From contig DASYKM010000016.1 in NCBI GenBank assembly GCA_035995425.1, positions 9,406 through 73,405 of the forward strand: DNA of 64,000 nt. Direction: 5' to 3'. Numbering within the stretch: the first letter of the stretch is position 1; each line of letters opens with the position of its first letter. The position numbers were made by a program, and so were the translations under genes. Below the pieces are notes generated by a model. That model made no database searches and was not told the origin of the DNA. It was given only the letters and a program-made list of their open reading frames with translations. This DNA comes from CADEED01 sp035995425 (GTDB taxonomy: Bacteria > Pseudomonadota > Gammaproteobacteria > Steroidobacterales > Steroidobacteraceae). Shown here in pieces: positions 53,014 to 61,677 of this stretch.

Positions 53014-53613
53014 TCAATAGCCACAACGCGATTTTAGGTCGGCTACAACGCTTCGGTATTTCGCTGCAAAATCGCTGCTTGCGAGGATTTTTGTTTTGAG
53101 ATCAACGCCGATTTTCTTTGCTGGCAGAGCAGATTCGTAGCGGAAGAAAAGATTCGCCTTGCGGCCAATCGACTCATGCGAAAGTTGCGACGCGCTCCAT
53201 TTTCCGTTGCGTAGGCGGAATTCCCAGTAAGGCGGTATCGGCTTGTCTCGCGCATACCAAGTGTCGCAGTTACTGGTCGTTGAAACGACGACCCATTCGT
53301 TTCGTACCGCATCGCGATACAAGACGATCGGCGTCAGCGGCACATCCCATTCAGGGAAACCCGACTGTTCTCCCGTGAACGCCAGGGTGCTCTTGATGCT
53401 AGTTGAGCTGTAGGCATCACCCGCTAGTGAATTCGATTCCTTAAATTTGACGTATCGATCGACAACGAGAACGCTGCCGTCATCGAGCTGCACCTCTTCC
53501 GACCAGGCTCGTTCAACAGTTCCGTCGCAACCGGTTGATACCGCAAAGACCGCGCCAAGAACAACTCGAACGAGCGTCCAGCGCAACCACAACAATCTGA
53601 CTGATTCCTTCAT
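53014..53613 (-). CDS. Small lipoprotein paired with the RTX lipase (candidate immunity protein)
   Basis: The 199-residue protein starts after AGGAG (six-base spacing) and has a lipobox signal (GAVFAVSTGC|DG), so it should be an acylated periplasmic protein. The mature part has EEVQLDDGSVLVVDRYVKF, DVPLTPIVLYRDAV, CDTWYARDKPIPPYWEFRL and a C-terminal LKSRCGY. No known family is recognised. It ends 24 bp before the RTX lipase start, and at least two more broken copies lie beside other RTX remnants, so the pair evolves as a unit. Lipase effectors commonly travel with periplasmic lipoprotein immunity proteins; that function is inferred. An alternative is a chaperone or lipase foldase. Confidence 0.75.
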   Translation of the reverse strand: MKESVRLLWLRWTLVRVVLGAVFAVSTGCDGTVERAWSEEVQLDDGSVLVVDRYVKFKESNSLAGDAYSSTSIKSTLAFTGEQSGFPEWDVPLTPIVLYRDAVRNEWVVVSTTSNCDTWYARDKPIPPYWEFRLRNGKWSASQLSHESIGRKANLFFRYESALPAKKIGVDLKTKILASSDFAAKYRSVVADLKSRCGY

Positions 53614-53639
53614 TGCTTGCTCCTTTCAAAACTCTTTGA

Positions 53640-53728
53640 CTTATGAAGAAGATCGACACGATTTTCTTCAAAGGCCGGGTAGGACCGAATGACATCGACG
53701 CCAGCATTCGCTGATAAGCGGCAAACAT
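53640..53728 (-). pseudogene. N-terminal remnant of a second RTX lipase gene
   Basis: The ATG at 53728 opens MFAAYQRMLASMSFG, the counterpart of MFSAFQRILAAMSFD at the intact RTX start. A one-base deletion in CCGGCCTTTGAAGAAAAT (intact: CCGGCCGTTTGAAGAAAAT) shifts the frame. The homology stops by about 53640, just before the next lipoprotein gene. The spacer before the ATG (CTCGCTCCCTTA) is conserved too. Confidence 0.85.
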
Positions 53729-53752
53729 TACTCGCTCCCTTAAATAGAACTA

Positions 53753-54284
53753 TCAGTAACCGCAACGCGACTTTTGGTTGGCAACAACGCTGAGGTGGCC
53801 TTTGGAGAAATCCTTGCTTGCGAGGACCTTTGTCTTGAGATCAACCCCGATTTTCTTTGCTGGCAGAGAGGGTTCGTAGTCGAAGAAAAGATTTGTCTTG
53901 CGCCCAATGGATGCTTCCGAGAGCTGCGAAGCTATCCATTTGCCGTTCCGCAATCGAAATTCCCAGTAAGGTGGTTCCGGCTTGCCATGCTCGTACCAAG
54001 TGTCGCAGTTGTTAGTAGTCGCCAGGACGGTCCACTCACCAAGCTGCGCATCGTGATGCAAAACGATCGGCGTCAGCGGTGCATCTTATTTTGGCAAACC
54101 AAACTGTTTCCCCGTGAACGCGAGTGTTCCTTTTAATGATGGTCGTGTTGTATGCATCGCCCGCCAGAGAATTCGATTCTTGCAATTTGACGTATCGATC
54201 GAATGAATAGCTAATGGAGTTGCTGCTCCACTTGCGCGTTGGCGCCGCCAAAGCGCGAAGATCAACGAAATTGAACAGTGCCAT
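53753..54284 (-). pseudogene. Upstream duplicate of the lipoprotein gene, broken
   Basis: The 5' part reads FDRYVKLQESNSLAGDAYNT. A shift to the +1 frame then gives GTLAFTGKQFGLPK, a TAA stop, and DAPLTPIVLHHDAQLGEWTV, continuing CDTWYEHGKPEPPYWEFRL to KSRCGY. It parallels the intact gene at 53014-53613 to the last residue. It lacks the lipoprotein signal, has one frameshift and one stop codon, and is clearly decayed. The last 102 residues can still be read from an ATG at 54061. Confidence 0.85.
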
Positions 54285-54327
54285 AAATTCGTCCTCGTAA
54301 CCGCTATCTACCAGATGCGCCGATTAC

Positions 54328-55314
54328 TCACTTGACTGCAACGAGCAACACGGAAGGCACGCGATCATCCTTACCGCATCCGGTCTCAGGCTTTTCGATA
54401 GGAATCCATCTGATTCCTACAACGCCTTCCAGGGCCTGCTTGAACGACAGCAAATCAGCGGGAGTGCCACGAAAAATGTGAGATGGGTTTTCCGTCGCGT
54501 GCGTCATCGAACGATGAGAGGCCTCGTATGTAAGCGCGAGGTTCCATAGCTCGCTCGCACGTTCCGGTGAGATGAGATAGTAGTCATCTCCTACAGATAT
54601 CCTAACTACGGATCCATCCGTTCTAGTAAATGCGAGAGTGGCCATTTGATGAACAGCTCCGTTGCGATAGATGTCTACTGATCGCACGCTGGCGCATGCC
54701 TCGTCGTCTGCGAGGGCGAGCGAGACGACGCTCTCATCGCAATAGTCGACCGGCGTGAACAGAAGCGGCTCATCGGAACCGCGCACCGGGCACACCCGAT
54801 GTTTGACGTCGACAGTTTGTTCGACCTCGAAAAGGAACTGGCGCGCCCGCTTCTCGAAGCTGGCGATGATCCCCCGCCGCTGCCCCAGTCCCTGTTTCGC
54901 GGCTATCCGCACGCAGTACGGATAGGTTGGATCGCCTTCCGCGGTTAGTGGAATCGAAGGGATACGCGATCGATTCGCCAGGCGCGTGCCAAGCGAAATG
55001 ATCCGTTTCGCATCTCCCGCCGACATGACGCCACGCTGTTCTCCCATCTCCCGTACTTTCGCGCTCCCCACGTATCGGAATTGCCCGTCCTTCCATAAGT
55101 CGACGGTAACTTGTGGCGCGCGTGCATCCTCACAATCGACCCACTCGAACGAGATCGCAGGAGAATCTGTGTGCTCGACAATTTCGTTGGCACGCACGGG
55201 CGTTGTGCCAATTGTGATCGAAGCGAATAGCGCAAACGGAAATAGGGAGGCGAAGCGTGCGCGCCTGCGGTCCTTTGCCGTCGTCGAACAATTTCTGGCA
55301 GTAGCTGTGAGCAT
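54328..55314 (-). CDS. Exported protein of unknown function, DUF6438-like N-terminal part
   Basis: The 328-residue protein has a long signal peptide (ARFASLFPFALFASITIGTTPVRA). The first mature part (FEWVDCEDARAPQVTVDLWKDGQFRYVGSAKVREMGEQRG) resembles the DUF6438 pattern, where a cysteine-containing strand is followed by 'DGxxxYxG' and a turn before a helix. A second half (DDEACASVRSVDIYRNGAVH) looks like a repeat of the same module. Function is unknown. Its place between the exporter genes and the RTX lipase pair suggests a periplasmic accessory role, but the family assignment is tentative. Confidence 0.65.
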   Translation of the reverse strand: MLTATARNCSTTAKDRRRARFASLFPFALFASITIGTTPVRANEIVEHTDSPAISFEWVDCEDARAPQVTVDLWKDGQFRYVGSAKVREMGEQRGVMSAGDAKRIISLGTRLANRSRIPSIPLTAEGDPTYPYCVRIAAKQGLGQRRGIIASFEKRARQFLFEVEQTVDVKHRVCPVRGSDEPLLFTPVDYCDESVVSLALADDEACASVRSVDIYRNGAVHQMATLAFTRTDGSVVRISVGDDYYLISPERASELWNLALTYEASHRSMTHATENPSHIFRGTPADLLSFKQALEGVVGIRWIPIEKPETGCGKDDRVPSVLLVAVK

Positions 55315-55335
55315 TTCCTTTCTTCTATCTGTTTC

Positions 55336-56715
55336 TCATCTTTCGCGACCACTCTCTTGCACATGCTCCATCACCGGCGACAGCACGAACTCGATCAATC
55401 TCCTCGTCCCGGTCGTCACTTCCGCCGTCACCGCCATTCCCGGCGACAACAACACATCCACTCCATCGATGAACATCGTCGACTTCTTCACGCGCACTCT
55501 CGCCGCGTAGTACAGCCCTAACTTCTCATCCGCAATGGCGTCGTTGCTGACGCTGGTGACAGTCCCCTCGATCACGCCATACCGCGTGAACGGGAATGCC
55601 TCGACCTTGACGCTCACCAGCTGTCCGGCACGAACAAACCCGATATCCTTGTTGAGCACGCGCGCCTCGACCTCGAGCGTCTGATCCTTCGGCACGACAA
55701 CGAGCAACTGCTCGGCAGGCGACACCACGCCGTTGACGGTATGAACCTTCAGCTGCTGCACGACACCATCGACGGGCGAGGTCAGAACCTGATCACCAGC
55801 GATGTCGCTGGCCTTGATGAGCTCCTGGCGCTGCGAGCGATTCTGCTTCTCGAGCTCTTCGAGTTTCTCGAACGCCTCGCGCCGGCTGTCGGCGAGCGCC
55901 AGTTGCCGTTGCTCGATGAGCTCATTGATGGCGGCGGCGGTCGAGGTCAGGTTTGACTCCTGCGCGGCGAAATCCTGCATGGCCTCGATGCGTTGCTGTT
56001 CCACTTCCAGATACGTGTTTCGCGCCACGAGATTCTGCTCGGAGAGTTTCTTGAGCGACTCGGCGCGTTGCGTCACCAACGGCAAGGTCTGGCGCAGCTT
56101 CTCCAAGACCTGCCGCGTCGATTCGCCTTCAGCCCGGCGCCTGAGCAAGGTTTGATCGATGCCGGCAATCTTGGAACGCTGCTGGGCGATGGACTGATCG
56201 AGCAGCGAGTGCTGCAGGGCGACGCTGGTCTCGGGCACGACCAGCTTCGCGCCGCCACCGATGGCGCTCACATCCACGGCCGCGGCCGTCACGGCGCCGG
56301 CCTTGCCGTTGTCCAACCACGCGGAGTACGCGCGCCAGCGCGCGAGCTCGAGTGATGAAGCAACCCAGTCGCTTTCCAGTCTTTGGCGATCCGCCTCCGC
56401 GAGCGTCGGATCGAGCTCGATGAGCGGCTGGCCCGCCTTCACCGAGTCCCCGTCGCTCACGAGAATGGCCTTCACGCGGCCGATGTTGCTCGCCTGGATG
56501 ACTTTGACCTGACCGGACGGAATGATCTTGCCGGGCGCGACGGCCACGATCTCCACGCGTCCGATGATCGACCAGATGAACGCGAGCGTGATCATCGCCA
56601 TCACCGCCCACAGCGTGAATCGCCCGAGCGGCGACGGCGGCGACTCCTGCACTTCGAGCGCCGCGGGCAGGAATTCCATCTCACTCACACCGCGCGCGAT
56701 ATCCAGCTTGCTCAT
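55336..56715 (-). CDS. Type I secretion membrane fusion protein, HlyD family
   Basis: I chose the ATG at 56715, four bases after the HlyB-type stop, giving 459 residues; the frame extends to 56778 inside the previous gene. A short cytoplasmic N-terminus (MSKLDIARGVSEMEFLPA) is followed by one TM helix (FTLWAVMAMITLAFIWSIIG), a lipoyl half-motif (AVAPGKIIPSGQVKVIQ), long coiled-coil arms (about residues 150-330), the second half-motif (LTSPVDGVVQQLKVHTVNG) and a beta-barrel end. It connects the ABC exporter to a TolC-like channel in type I secretion. Confidence 0.93.
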   Translation of the reverse strand: MSKLDIARGVSEMEFLPAALEVQESPPSPLGRFTLWAVMAMITLAFIWSIIGRVEIVAVAPGKIIPSGQVKVIQASNIGRVKAILVSDGDSVKAGQPLIELDPTLAEADRQRLESDWVASSLELARWRAYSAWLDNGKAGAVTAAAVDVSAIGGGAKLVVPETSVALQHSLLDQSIAQQRSKIAGIDQTLLRRRAEGESTRQVLEKLRQTLPLVTQRAESLKKLSEQNLVARNTYLEVEQQRIEAMQDFAAQESNLTSTAAAINELIEQRQLALADSRREAFEKLEELEKQNRSQRQELIKASDIAGDQVLTSPVDGVVQQLKVHTVNGVVSPAEQLLVVVPKDQTLEVEARVLNKDIGFVRAGQLVSVKVEAFPFTRYGVIEGTVTSVSNDAIADEKLGLYYAARVRVKKSTMFIDGVDVLLSPGMAVTAEVTTGTRRLIEFVLSPVMEHVQESGRER

Positions 56716-56719
56716 GGGT

Positions 56720-58858
56720 TCACGCCGCCTGCTGGTTAAAGAGTGCCGCATAAGCGCCACCACGCCCGATGAGCTCACGATGCGAGCCCTCTTCGATGAT
56801 CTCGCCCTTGTCGAGCATGATGATGCGATCCGACGGCTTCACCGCGGACAACCGGTGCGCGATGACGAACACGGTGCGGCCCTTGACGATCTGCCGCATG
56901 TTGTCCTGGATCACGCGCTCGGATTCGTAGTCGAGCGCGCTCGTGGCTTCGTCGAAGATCAGCACGCGCGGGTTGGTGAGCAGCGCGCGCGCGATGGCGA
57001 TGCGCTGGCGCTGGCCGCCCGAGAGATTGGCCCCGTGCTCTTCGATGATGGTCTCGTAGCCGAACGGTAGTTCGAGGATGAACTCATGCGCACCGGCGAG
57101 CCTGGCCGCCTCCATGACATGCTCGAGCGGCGCGCCGGGATCGGCGAGCGCGATGTTCTCGCGCACCGAGCGGCGGAACACCACGTTCTCCTGCAACACG
57201 ACGCCGATCTGGCGCCGCAGGCTGGAAGGATCGATGAGCGCAAGATCGGTGCCGTCGATGGAGATGCGGCCGTGCTCGGGCACGTACAGCCGTTGGATCA
57301 ACTTGGAAAACGTACTCTTGCCCGAGCCCGAGCGACCGACGATGCCGATGACCTCTCCGGGTCGCACATCGAGCGATATGTTCTTCAATGCTTCGGGGCG
57401 ATTCGCTGCATAGCGGAAGCTCACCCGGTCCAGCGTCACGCGACCCTGCACGCGCGCGAGGTTCGAACGCTGCCCGGCATATCCTGGCTCGGCCGGCGCG
57501 TTCAAGATTTCGCCGAGCTTTTCGATGGAAACGCGCGTCTGCTGAAAGTCCTGCCAGAGCTGCACCACGCGCAAGATCGGACCGCTCACGCGGCCGGCCA
57601 GCATGTTGAAGGCCACGAGCTGGCCGATGGTGAGCTCGCCCGTCATGACGAGGCGCGCACCCACCCATAGCGTGCACACCGTGGCGACGCGGCTGATGAG
57701 CGTGGCGATCTGATTCGCCACATTGCCGAGCTGCCCGGCACGAAACGCGGCGGTGACGTAGCCCGCGAGCTGCTCTTCCCAGCGGCGCTGCATCTGCGGC
57801 TCGACCGCCATGGATTTCACGGTCTCGGCCGCGTGCACGGACTCGACCAGGAACGCCTGGTTCTCGGCGGTGCGCGCGAACTTGTCGTCGAGCCGCTTGC
57901 GCAGGATGGGCGTGACGAAGTACGACAGCGCGGCGTAGCAAGGAATGGTGGCGAACACGATCCAGAACAGCGTGGCGCTGTAGAAGTACATGACCGCGAA
58001 GAACACCACGGTGAACACCGCGTCGATGCCGATGGTGAGCGCCGAACCGGTGATGAACGAGCGCACGGTCTCGAGCTCGCGCATGCGCGCGACGACGGTA
58101 CCGACGGGTCGGGACTGGAAGAACGAGATCGGCAGGCGCTGCAGGTGGTGATACAGCCGCGCGCCGAGCTCCACGTCCACGCGATTGGTGGTGTGCGAGA
58201 AGAGATAGCTGCGCAGGCCGCCGAGCGTCACTTCGAAGAACGCCACCATGAGCAGGCCGATGGCCAGCACGTCCAGGGTGGAGAGGCCGTTGTGCACCAG
58301 CACCTTGTCGATGATGACCTGGAAGAACAGCGGCGTGATGAGCCCGAGGATCTGGATGAAGAACGAGGCGGCGATGACTTCGCCGAACTGCTTGCGGTAC
58401 TTGACGATGGCCGGGATGAACCACGACAGGTCGAACTTGCCGCTCATGCCCGGCAGCAGGCTGCGCTTGGTTAAGAGAATGACGGCGCCATTCCAACGCG
58501 ATTCGAACTCGGCCCGCGTCAGCGCAACCGGGGCGTTGGTCGCGGTGTCGTGCAGGAGGATGCGGTCTTCGACCATCTTGGCGGCGACGAGAAATGTGCC
58601 ATCGCCTTGCTGCACCAGCGCCGGCAGCGCCGTCTGGGCCAACCGTGCCCAGTCCGACTTCAGTTCTTTCGCCTTCAAGCCAAGCCGCCGGGCGGCCAGC
58701 ACGAGATCCGCGGCTGCGAACTGTTCGCGGGACTTGGCGAAGTCGTGGCGCAATTGCGCCGGATCGACCGGAATGCCGTGGAAACGCCCGACGATCGCAA
58801 GACATGCGAGTCCGGTGTCGGTGGTGGGCGCCCCTGCGTCCGATGCGGGTTCTGTCAC
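56720..58858 (-). CDS. Type I secretion ABC exporter, HlyB family with inactive C39-like domain
   Basis: The 712-residue protein has an N-terminal C39-like domain (about 1-130) in which the usual catalytic cysteine position is Thr (TDTGLACLAI), as in HlyB-type exporters that bind but do not cut their substrate. Six TM helices follow (about 150-430; ASFFIQILGLITPLFFQVII). The ATPase has Walker A VGRSGSGKS, signature NLSGGQRQRIAIARAL, Walker B LIFDEATSAL and the H-loop VIAHRLS. It exports unfolded RTX proteins directly out of the cell and is transcribed just before the HlyD gene, upstream of the RTX lipase. No TolC gene is adjacent. Confidence 0.93.
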   Translation of the reverse strand: MTEPASDAGAPTTDTGLACLAIVGRFHGIPVDPAQLRHDFAKSREQFAAADLVLAARRLGLKAKELKSDWARLAQTALPALVQQGDGTFLVAAKMVEDRILLHDTATNAPVALTRAEFESRWNGAVILLTKRSLLPGMSGKFDLSWFIPAIVKYRKQFGEVIAASFFIQILGLITPLFFQVIIDKVLVHNGLSTLDVLAIGLLMVAFFEVTLGGLRSYLFSHTTNRVDVELGARLYHHLQRLPISFFQSRPVGTVVARMRELETVRSFITGSALTIGIDAVFTVVFFAVMYFYSATLFWIVFATIPCYAALSYFVTPILRKRLDDKFARTAENQAFLVESVHAAETVKSMAVEPQMQRRWEEQLAGYVTAAFRAGQLGNVANQIATLISRVATVCTLWVGARLVMTGELTIGQLVAFNMLAGRVSGPILRVVQLWQDFQQTRVSIEKLGEILNAPAEPGYAGQRSNLARVQGRVTLDRVSFRYAANRPEALKNISLDVRPGEVIGIVGRSGSGKSTFSKLIQRLYVPEHGRISIDGTDLALIDPSSLRRQIGVVLQENVVFRRSVRENIALADPGAPLEHVMEAARLAGAHEFILELPFGYETIIEEHGANLSGGQRQRIAIARALLTNPRVLIFDEATSALDYESERVIQDNMRQIVKGRTVFVIAHRLSAVKPSDRIIMLDKGEIIEEGSHRELIGRGGAYAALFNQQAA

Positions 58859-59028
58859 GAGTTTGTTGGCCGGTCCTTGAGCGACCTACTGGATAGCCGA
58901 CCCCTCGTCTGCCGGTCAATGGCCGCGGCCGGTAAATATATTTGCGCTAAGGGTGAGAGAAGTTGGCCACTCGTGACACGCGCGGAATATGTCGGTGTTT
59001 GCGCGAGTTATTGCGCTTGCGTTGCTCT

Positions 59029-60039
59029 TCAGTGGGCGACATTCCCCGCCAGCACCTTCTCCAGATAGGTCTGCGCGCCCTTCGATTCCGACTGCGCCAG
59101 CCAGAACATGGCGCGCTTGCGTTGCTCGTGCGACAGCGATCGATCCTCCGTCACCGCGATCAATGCGCGGGTCGCACGCTCATCCGGCAAGCGCGACAGC
59201 GCGAAGACGGCCTGCTCGCGAACGTGGTCATCGCTGTCCTTCCTGAGCGCCGCGACGATCGCATCTTCAGACTGCGCGGCGCCCGTGTGCGCGAGCCAGA
59301 ACCACGCCTGGGCACGGACGTCGCCGTCCTTGTCGGTGTTGCCGAGGCGAATCAGGTCCGGCGCGACGCGTGGCGATTTGGATTGGGTGATCGCGAACGC
59401 CGCGTGCTTGCGCACCTCCGCGTCTTTGTCGCTGAACATTACGGAGGTGGTGATGTCGGCGCCGACGGTGCCTCGCAGCATGGCGAGCCAGAAGACCGCT
59501 TTCTTGCGAGTCTCGGCGCTGGCATCACCACGCGCCATGGTCGCCAGCGCGTCGCGCGCAAGGTCACCGCGATGCATCGCCAGTGCGGCCAACGCGTCAT
59601 CGTTGACATTGTCATGCGCAACTGCATCACCGCGGTCTTGCTTGGTCAGGCCGATGAGCCAGCGGGCGCTGTCATCCGTCGTCGTGTTGATGACTTGAAT
59701 CGGCGTCGCGGTTTCTACCGGACAGGTGGTCGACAGCACGCGCAATCGAGTGATCTTTCCGCCTTCGACGCGCGCATACACTCGCACGGCGTCGGTTGTC
59801 GCGTTGCCACGAGTACCGTAGCCGTGGCGGTCGGTGTCCAGTTGGCAGGAAGTACGCGATGCGTTGCGATCGTCCCAGCTGTTCCAGCAACACCAGTCCG
59901 GCGCACCTTCGACGGCGTCAACCTGCCAGCTTGCCCAGCCATCTCGCGGCAGCGTGAGCTCGGCCGCGTAGGTCGGTGAGACGAGCGCGAGGCCGGCGAG
60001 GCACCACGCGGTGACGCGAATAGTCTGAATGTTCATCAC
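59029..60039 (-). CDS. Exported HEAT-repeat protein
   Basis: The 336-residue protein overlaps the upstream HEAT gene by ATGA (60036-60039). It has a signal peptide (first ~25 residues, ending TYAAE), a cysteine-rich N-terminal ~110 residues (DWCCWNSWDD, TSCQLDTDRH, TTCPVETA) and a C-terminal run of HEAT-type alpha-hairpins (KAVFWLAMLRG, VRKHAAFAITQSKSP, VRAQAWFWLAHTGA, VREQAVFALSRLPD). Such repeats are protein-binding solenoids. It belongs to the ECF sigma operon and may sense or buffer an envelope signal; the partner is unknown. Confidence 0.85.
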   Translation of the reverse strand: MMNIQTIRVTAWCLAGLALVSPTYAAELTLPRDGWASWQVDAVEGAPDWCCWNSWDDRNASRTSCQLDTDRHGYGTRGNATTDAVRVYARVEGGKITRLRVLSTTCPVETATPIQVINTTTDDSARWLIGLTKQDRGDAVAHDNVNDDALAALAMHRGDLARDALATMARGDASAETRKKAVFWLAMLRGTVGADITTSVMFSDKDAEVRKHAAFAITQSKSPRVAPDLIRLGNTDKDGDVRAQAWFWLAHTGAAQSEDAIVAALRKDSDDHVREQAVFALSRLPDERATRALIAVTEDRSLSHEQRKRAMFWLAQSESKGAQTYLEKVLAGNVAH

Positions 60040-60953
60040 TTCTTCTCCAATGCGGCGTCGATGGCCTGCAGCGCGACATCTCCATCCATCATCGTGAGCG
60101 TGCGCAGCAGCTCCCGCTTCTCCTCGCTGGTCTTCGCGGCTCGGTACAGCGCCAGCACGCCCTGCTCGTCATGCGCTATCAGCATGCCCTGCCGCGCGGC
60201 GTCCCTGATTTCCTCATCCTTGCTACTCGAGTAGATCTCGCGCAGCGCAGCGCGCGCGGCATCGCTTTGAACGATGCCGATCTTGCGGACGGCGTCGACG
60301 CGAATGGACTGCTCGCTGCCACCCTCGACAATCTTGCGCAGGCTGGCGAGATCGCCGCTGATCGCGAACGCGTCCACCAGTCCGCGCGAGGCTTTCGGCC
60401 GATCGCCGAGCTTGCGCAATTCGTCGGCCGCGCCCATCACGCCGAGCATGTGAATCGCATCGGTCGCTTCATCTTCAGTCTTGGCATTCAGCGCCGCCTG
60501 GTACACAGCTTCCTTGCGGCCGGCGATCAGCCAGGCTTGCAGCACTTCCTGCTTCACGTCGCCGTCGCCGGCGTTGTAGATAGCCTGCAAGGAATCGAGC
60601 GACTTCGGATCGCCGCCGATGCCGATGCTGCGGATGGCCTCGCGGCGCAGGGCGGAATCCGGCGAGCGGCTCGCTTGCGCCAGCAACTCCCGGGCTTCCG
60701 GCGCATCGATCTGACTCAGCACGAACAAGGCGCGCTGCTTGACCAGCGTCGTTTGCGGCCCGGCCAGCACTCTTTTGAGGATAGGCAAAGCGCGATCCGA
60801 AGGCTGCGCCATCAGGCCTTCCAGCGCCGCGAGCGAGAGCTCTTCATCGCCGGTGGGAGCGCGCTCTTCGGCCCGCTCGGATTCCGATGGCGGCTGCGCG
60901 GCTGCTGTGCCGGCTAACAAGAGTGCGACCAGGGTTGTGGGGAGAAGATGCAT
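60036..60953 (-). CDS. Exported HEAT-repeat protein
   Basis: The 305-residue protein has a signal peptide (MHLLPTTLVALLLAGTAAAQ) and about seven HEAT-like repeats (LVKQRALFVLSQIDAPEA, LRREAIRSIGIGGDPKS, VKQEVLQAWLIAGRKEA, IRVDAVRKIGIVQSDAA). No enzymatic motif is visible, so it is probably a periplasmic protein-interaction scaffold. It lies 16 bp after the anti-sigma-like gene and overlaps the second HEAT gene. Confidence 0.85.
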   Translation of the reverse strand: MHLLPTTLVALLLAGTAAAQPPSESERAEERAPTGDEELSLAALEGLMAQPSDRALPILKRVLAGPQTTLVKQRALFVLSQIDAPEARELLAQASRSPDSALRREAIRSIGIGGDPKSLDSLQAIYNAGDGDVKQEVLQAWLIAGRKEAVYQAALNAKTEDEATDAIHMLGVMGAADELRKLGDRPKASRGLVDAFAISGDLASLRKIVEGGSEQSIRVDAVRKIGIVQSDAARAALREIYSSSKDEEIRDAARQGMLIAHDEQGVLALYRAAKTSEEKRELLRTLTMMDGDVALQAIDAALEKK

Positions 60954-60969
60954 GAGAATTTCCTCGAGG

Positions 60970-61677
60970 CTATAGGGTGGTGGTGTTGGAGCCTGCGTCG
61001 GCTCCGGCGCTCAGGCGGCCCTGCATGACACGCAATTCGAAGCTGAGCTGCGCGATGCTCGCGGACGATTCGCCGCCGTCGTGCGCCAGACTTTCGAGGA
61101 TGGGGGCGAACGCACGCAGGACGCGCGCGAGCTGCGGCTCACCGGCGCGATCCGCCGCGAGCGCATAGGTCTGGTTCTGCGAAATGATCGTCGCGATGAG
61201 ACGCGCGCGGTCTTCGGGCTTTGCGCTGTCGAGCCCGGCCAACTGCAGCTCGGTGCTAGCTAGATGCCATTTCAGCCCGCGTTCGTAGGCGGACGCGTGC
61301 GTATCCGTTGTTGCCGCAACTTCAGCGGTTCGGTCCGCCGATGGCTGGACGGCCACCTTGATGATCAGAATGAGCGCGGCGAGCGCGACTGCAGCGGCAA
61401 CAGAGAGCCACGGAGTGAAGGACCGCCCTGCTCGCTGTACGCGCGGCGCGCTATCAATCTGCGCCGCACGCGCCAGCGCTCCTTGCCAGCGCTGCTGCAC
61501 GTCCGCCGGCACGGGAACTTCAGGCAGCGCCGCCGCCGCGTCGAGCCGCGCAATCAGACGGTGCAGCCGCTGGGCAAGCTCCGCGTCATTGGAGATTGCC
61601 GTACCGATTCGCGCGCGGGCAGCCGCATCGAGCCCATCGCGGTAGTAATAGAGAAGGAGGTCGTCATCGGAGATCAT
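60970..61677 (-). CDS. Anti-sigma-factor-like single-pass membrane protein
   Basis: The 235-residue protein begins MISDDDLLLYYYRDGLD, an acidic N-terminal cytoplasmic segment with helices like those in anti-sigma factors. It has one TM helix near residues 88-108 (LSVAAAVALAALILIIKVAV) and a ~125-residue periplasmic helical domain. Its start overlaps the sigma-factor stop (ATGA), the usual arrangement for a sigma/anti-sigma pair. I see no zinc-binding (HxxxCxxC) motif, so it would be a non-ZAS type. Confidence 0.75.
   Translation of the reverse strand: MISDDDLLLYYYRDGLDAAARARIGTAISNDAELAQRLHRLIARLDAAAALPEVPVPADVQQRWQGALARAAQIDSAPRVQRAGRSFTPWLSVAAAVALAALILIIKVAVQPSADRTAEVAATTDTHASAYERGLKWHLASTELQLAGLDSAKPEDRARLIATIISQNQTYALAADRAGEPQLARVLRAFAPILESLAHDGGESSASIAQLSFELRVMQGRLSAGADAGSNTTTL

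Noticed and set aside
53513..53728. 71-codon open frame from the ATG at 53728 as an independent small gene
   Set aside because: Its first ~15 residues are the shifted remnant of the RTX lipase start and the rest is antisense or out-of-frame to the lipoprotein gene.
57084..58919. 611-codon minus-strand frame overlapping the HlyB-type gene
   Set aside because: Same strand, other frame; arginine-rich low-complexity translation, while the HlyB frame has all ABC exporter motifs.
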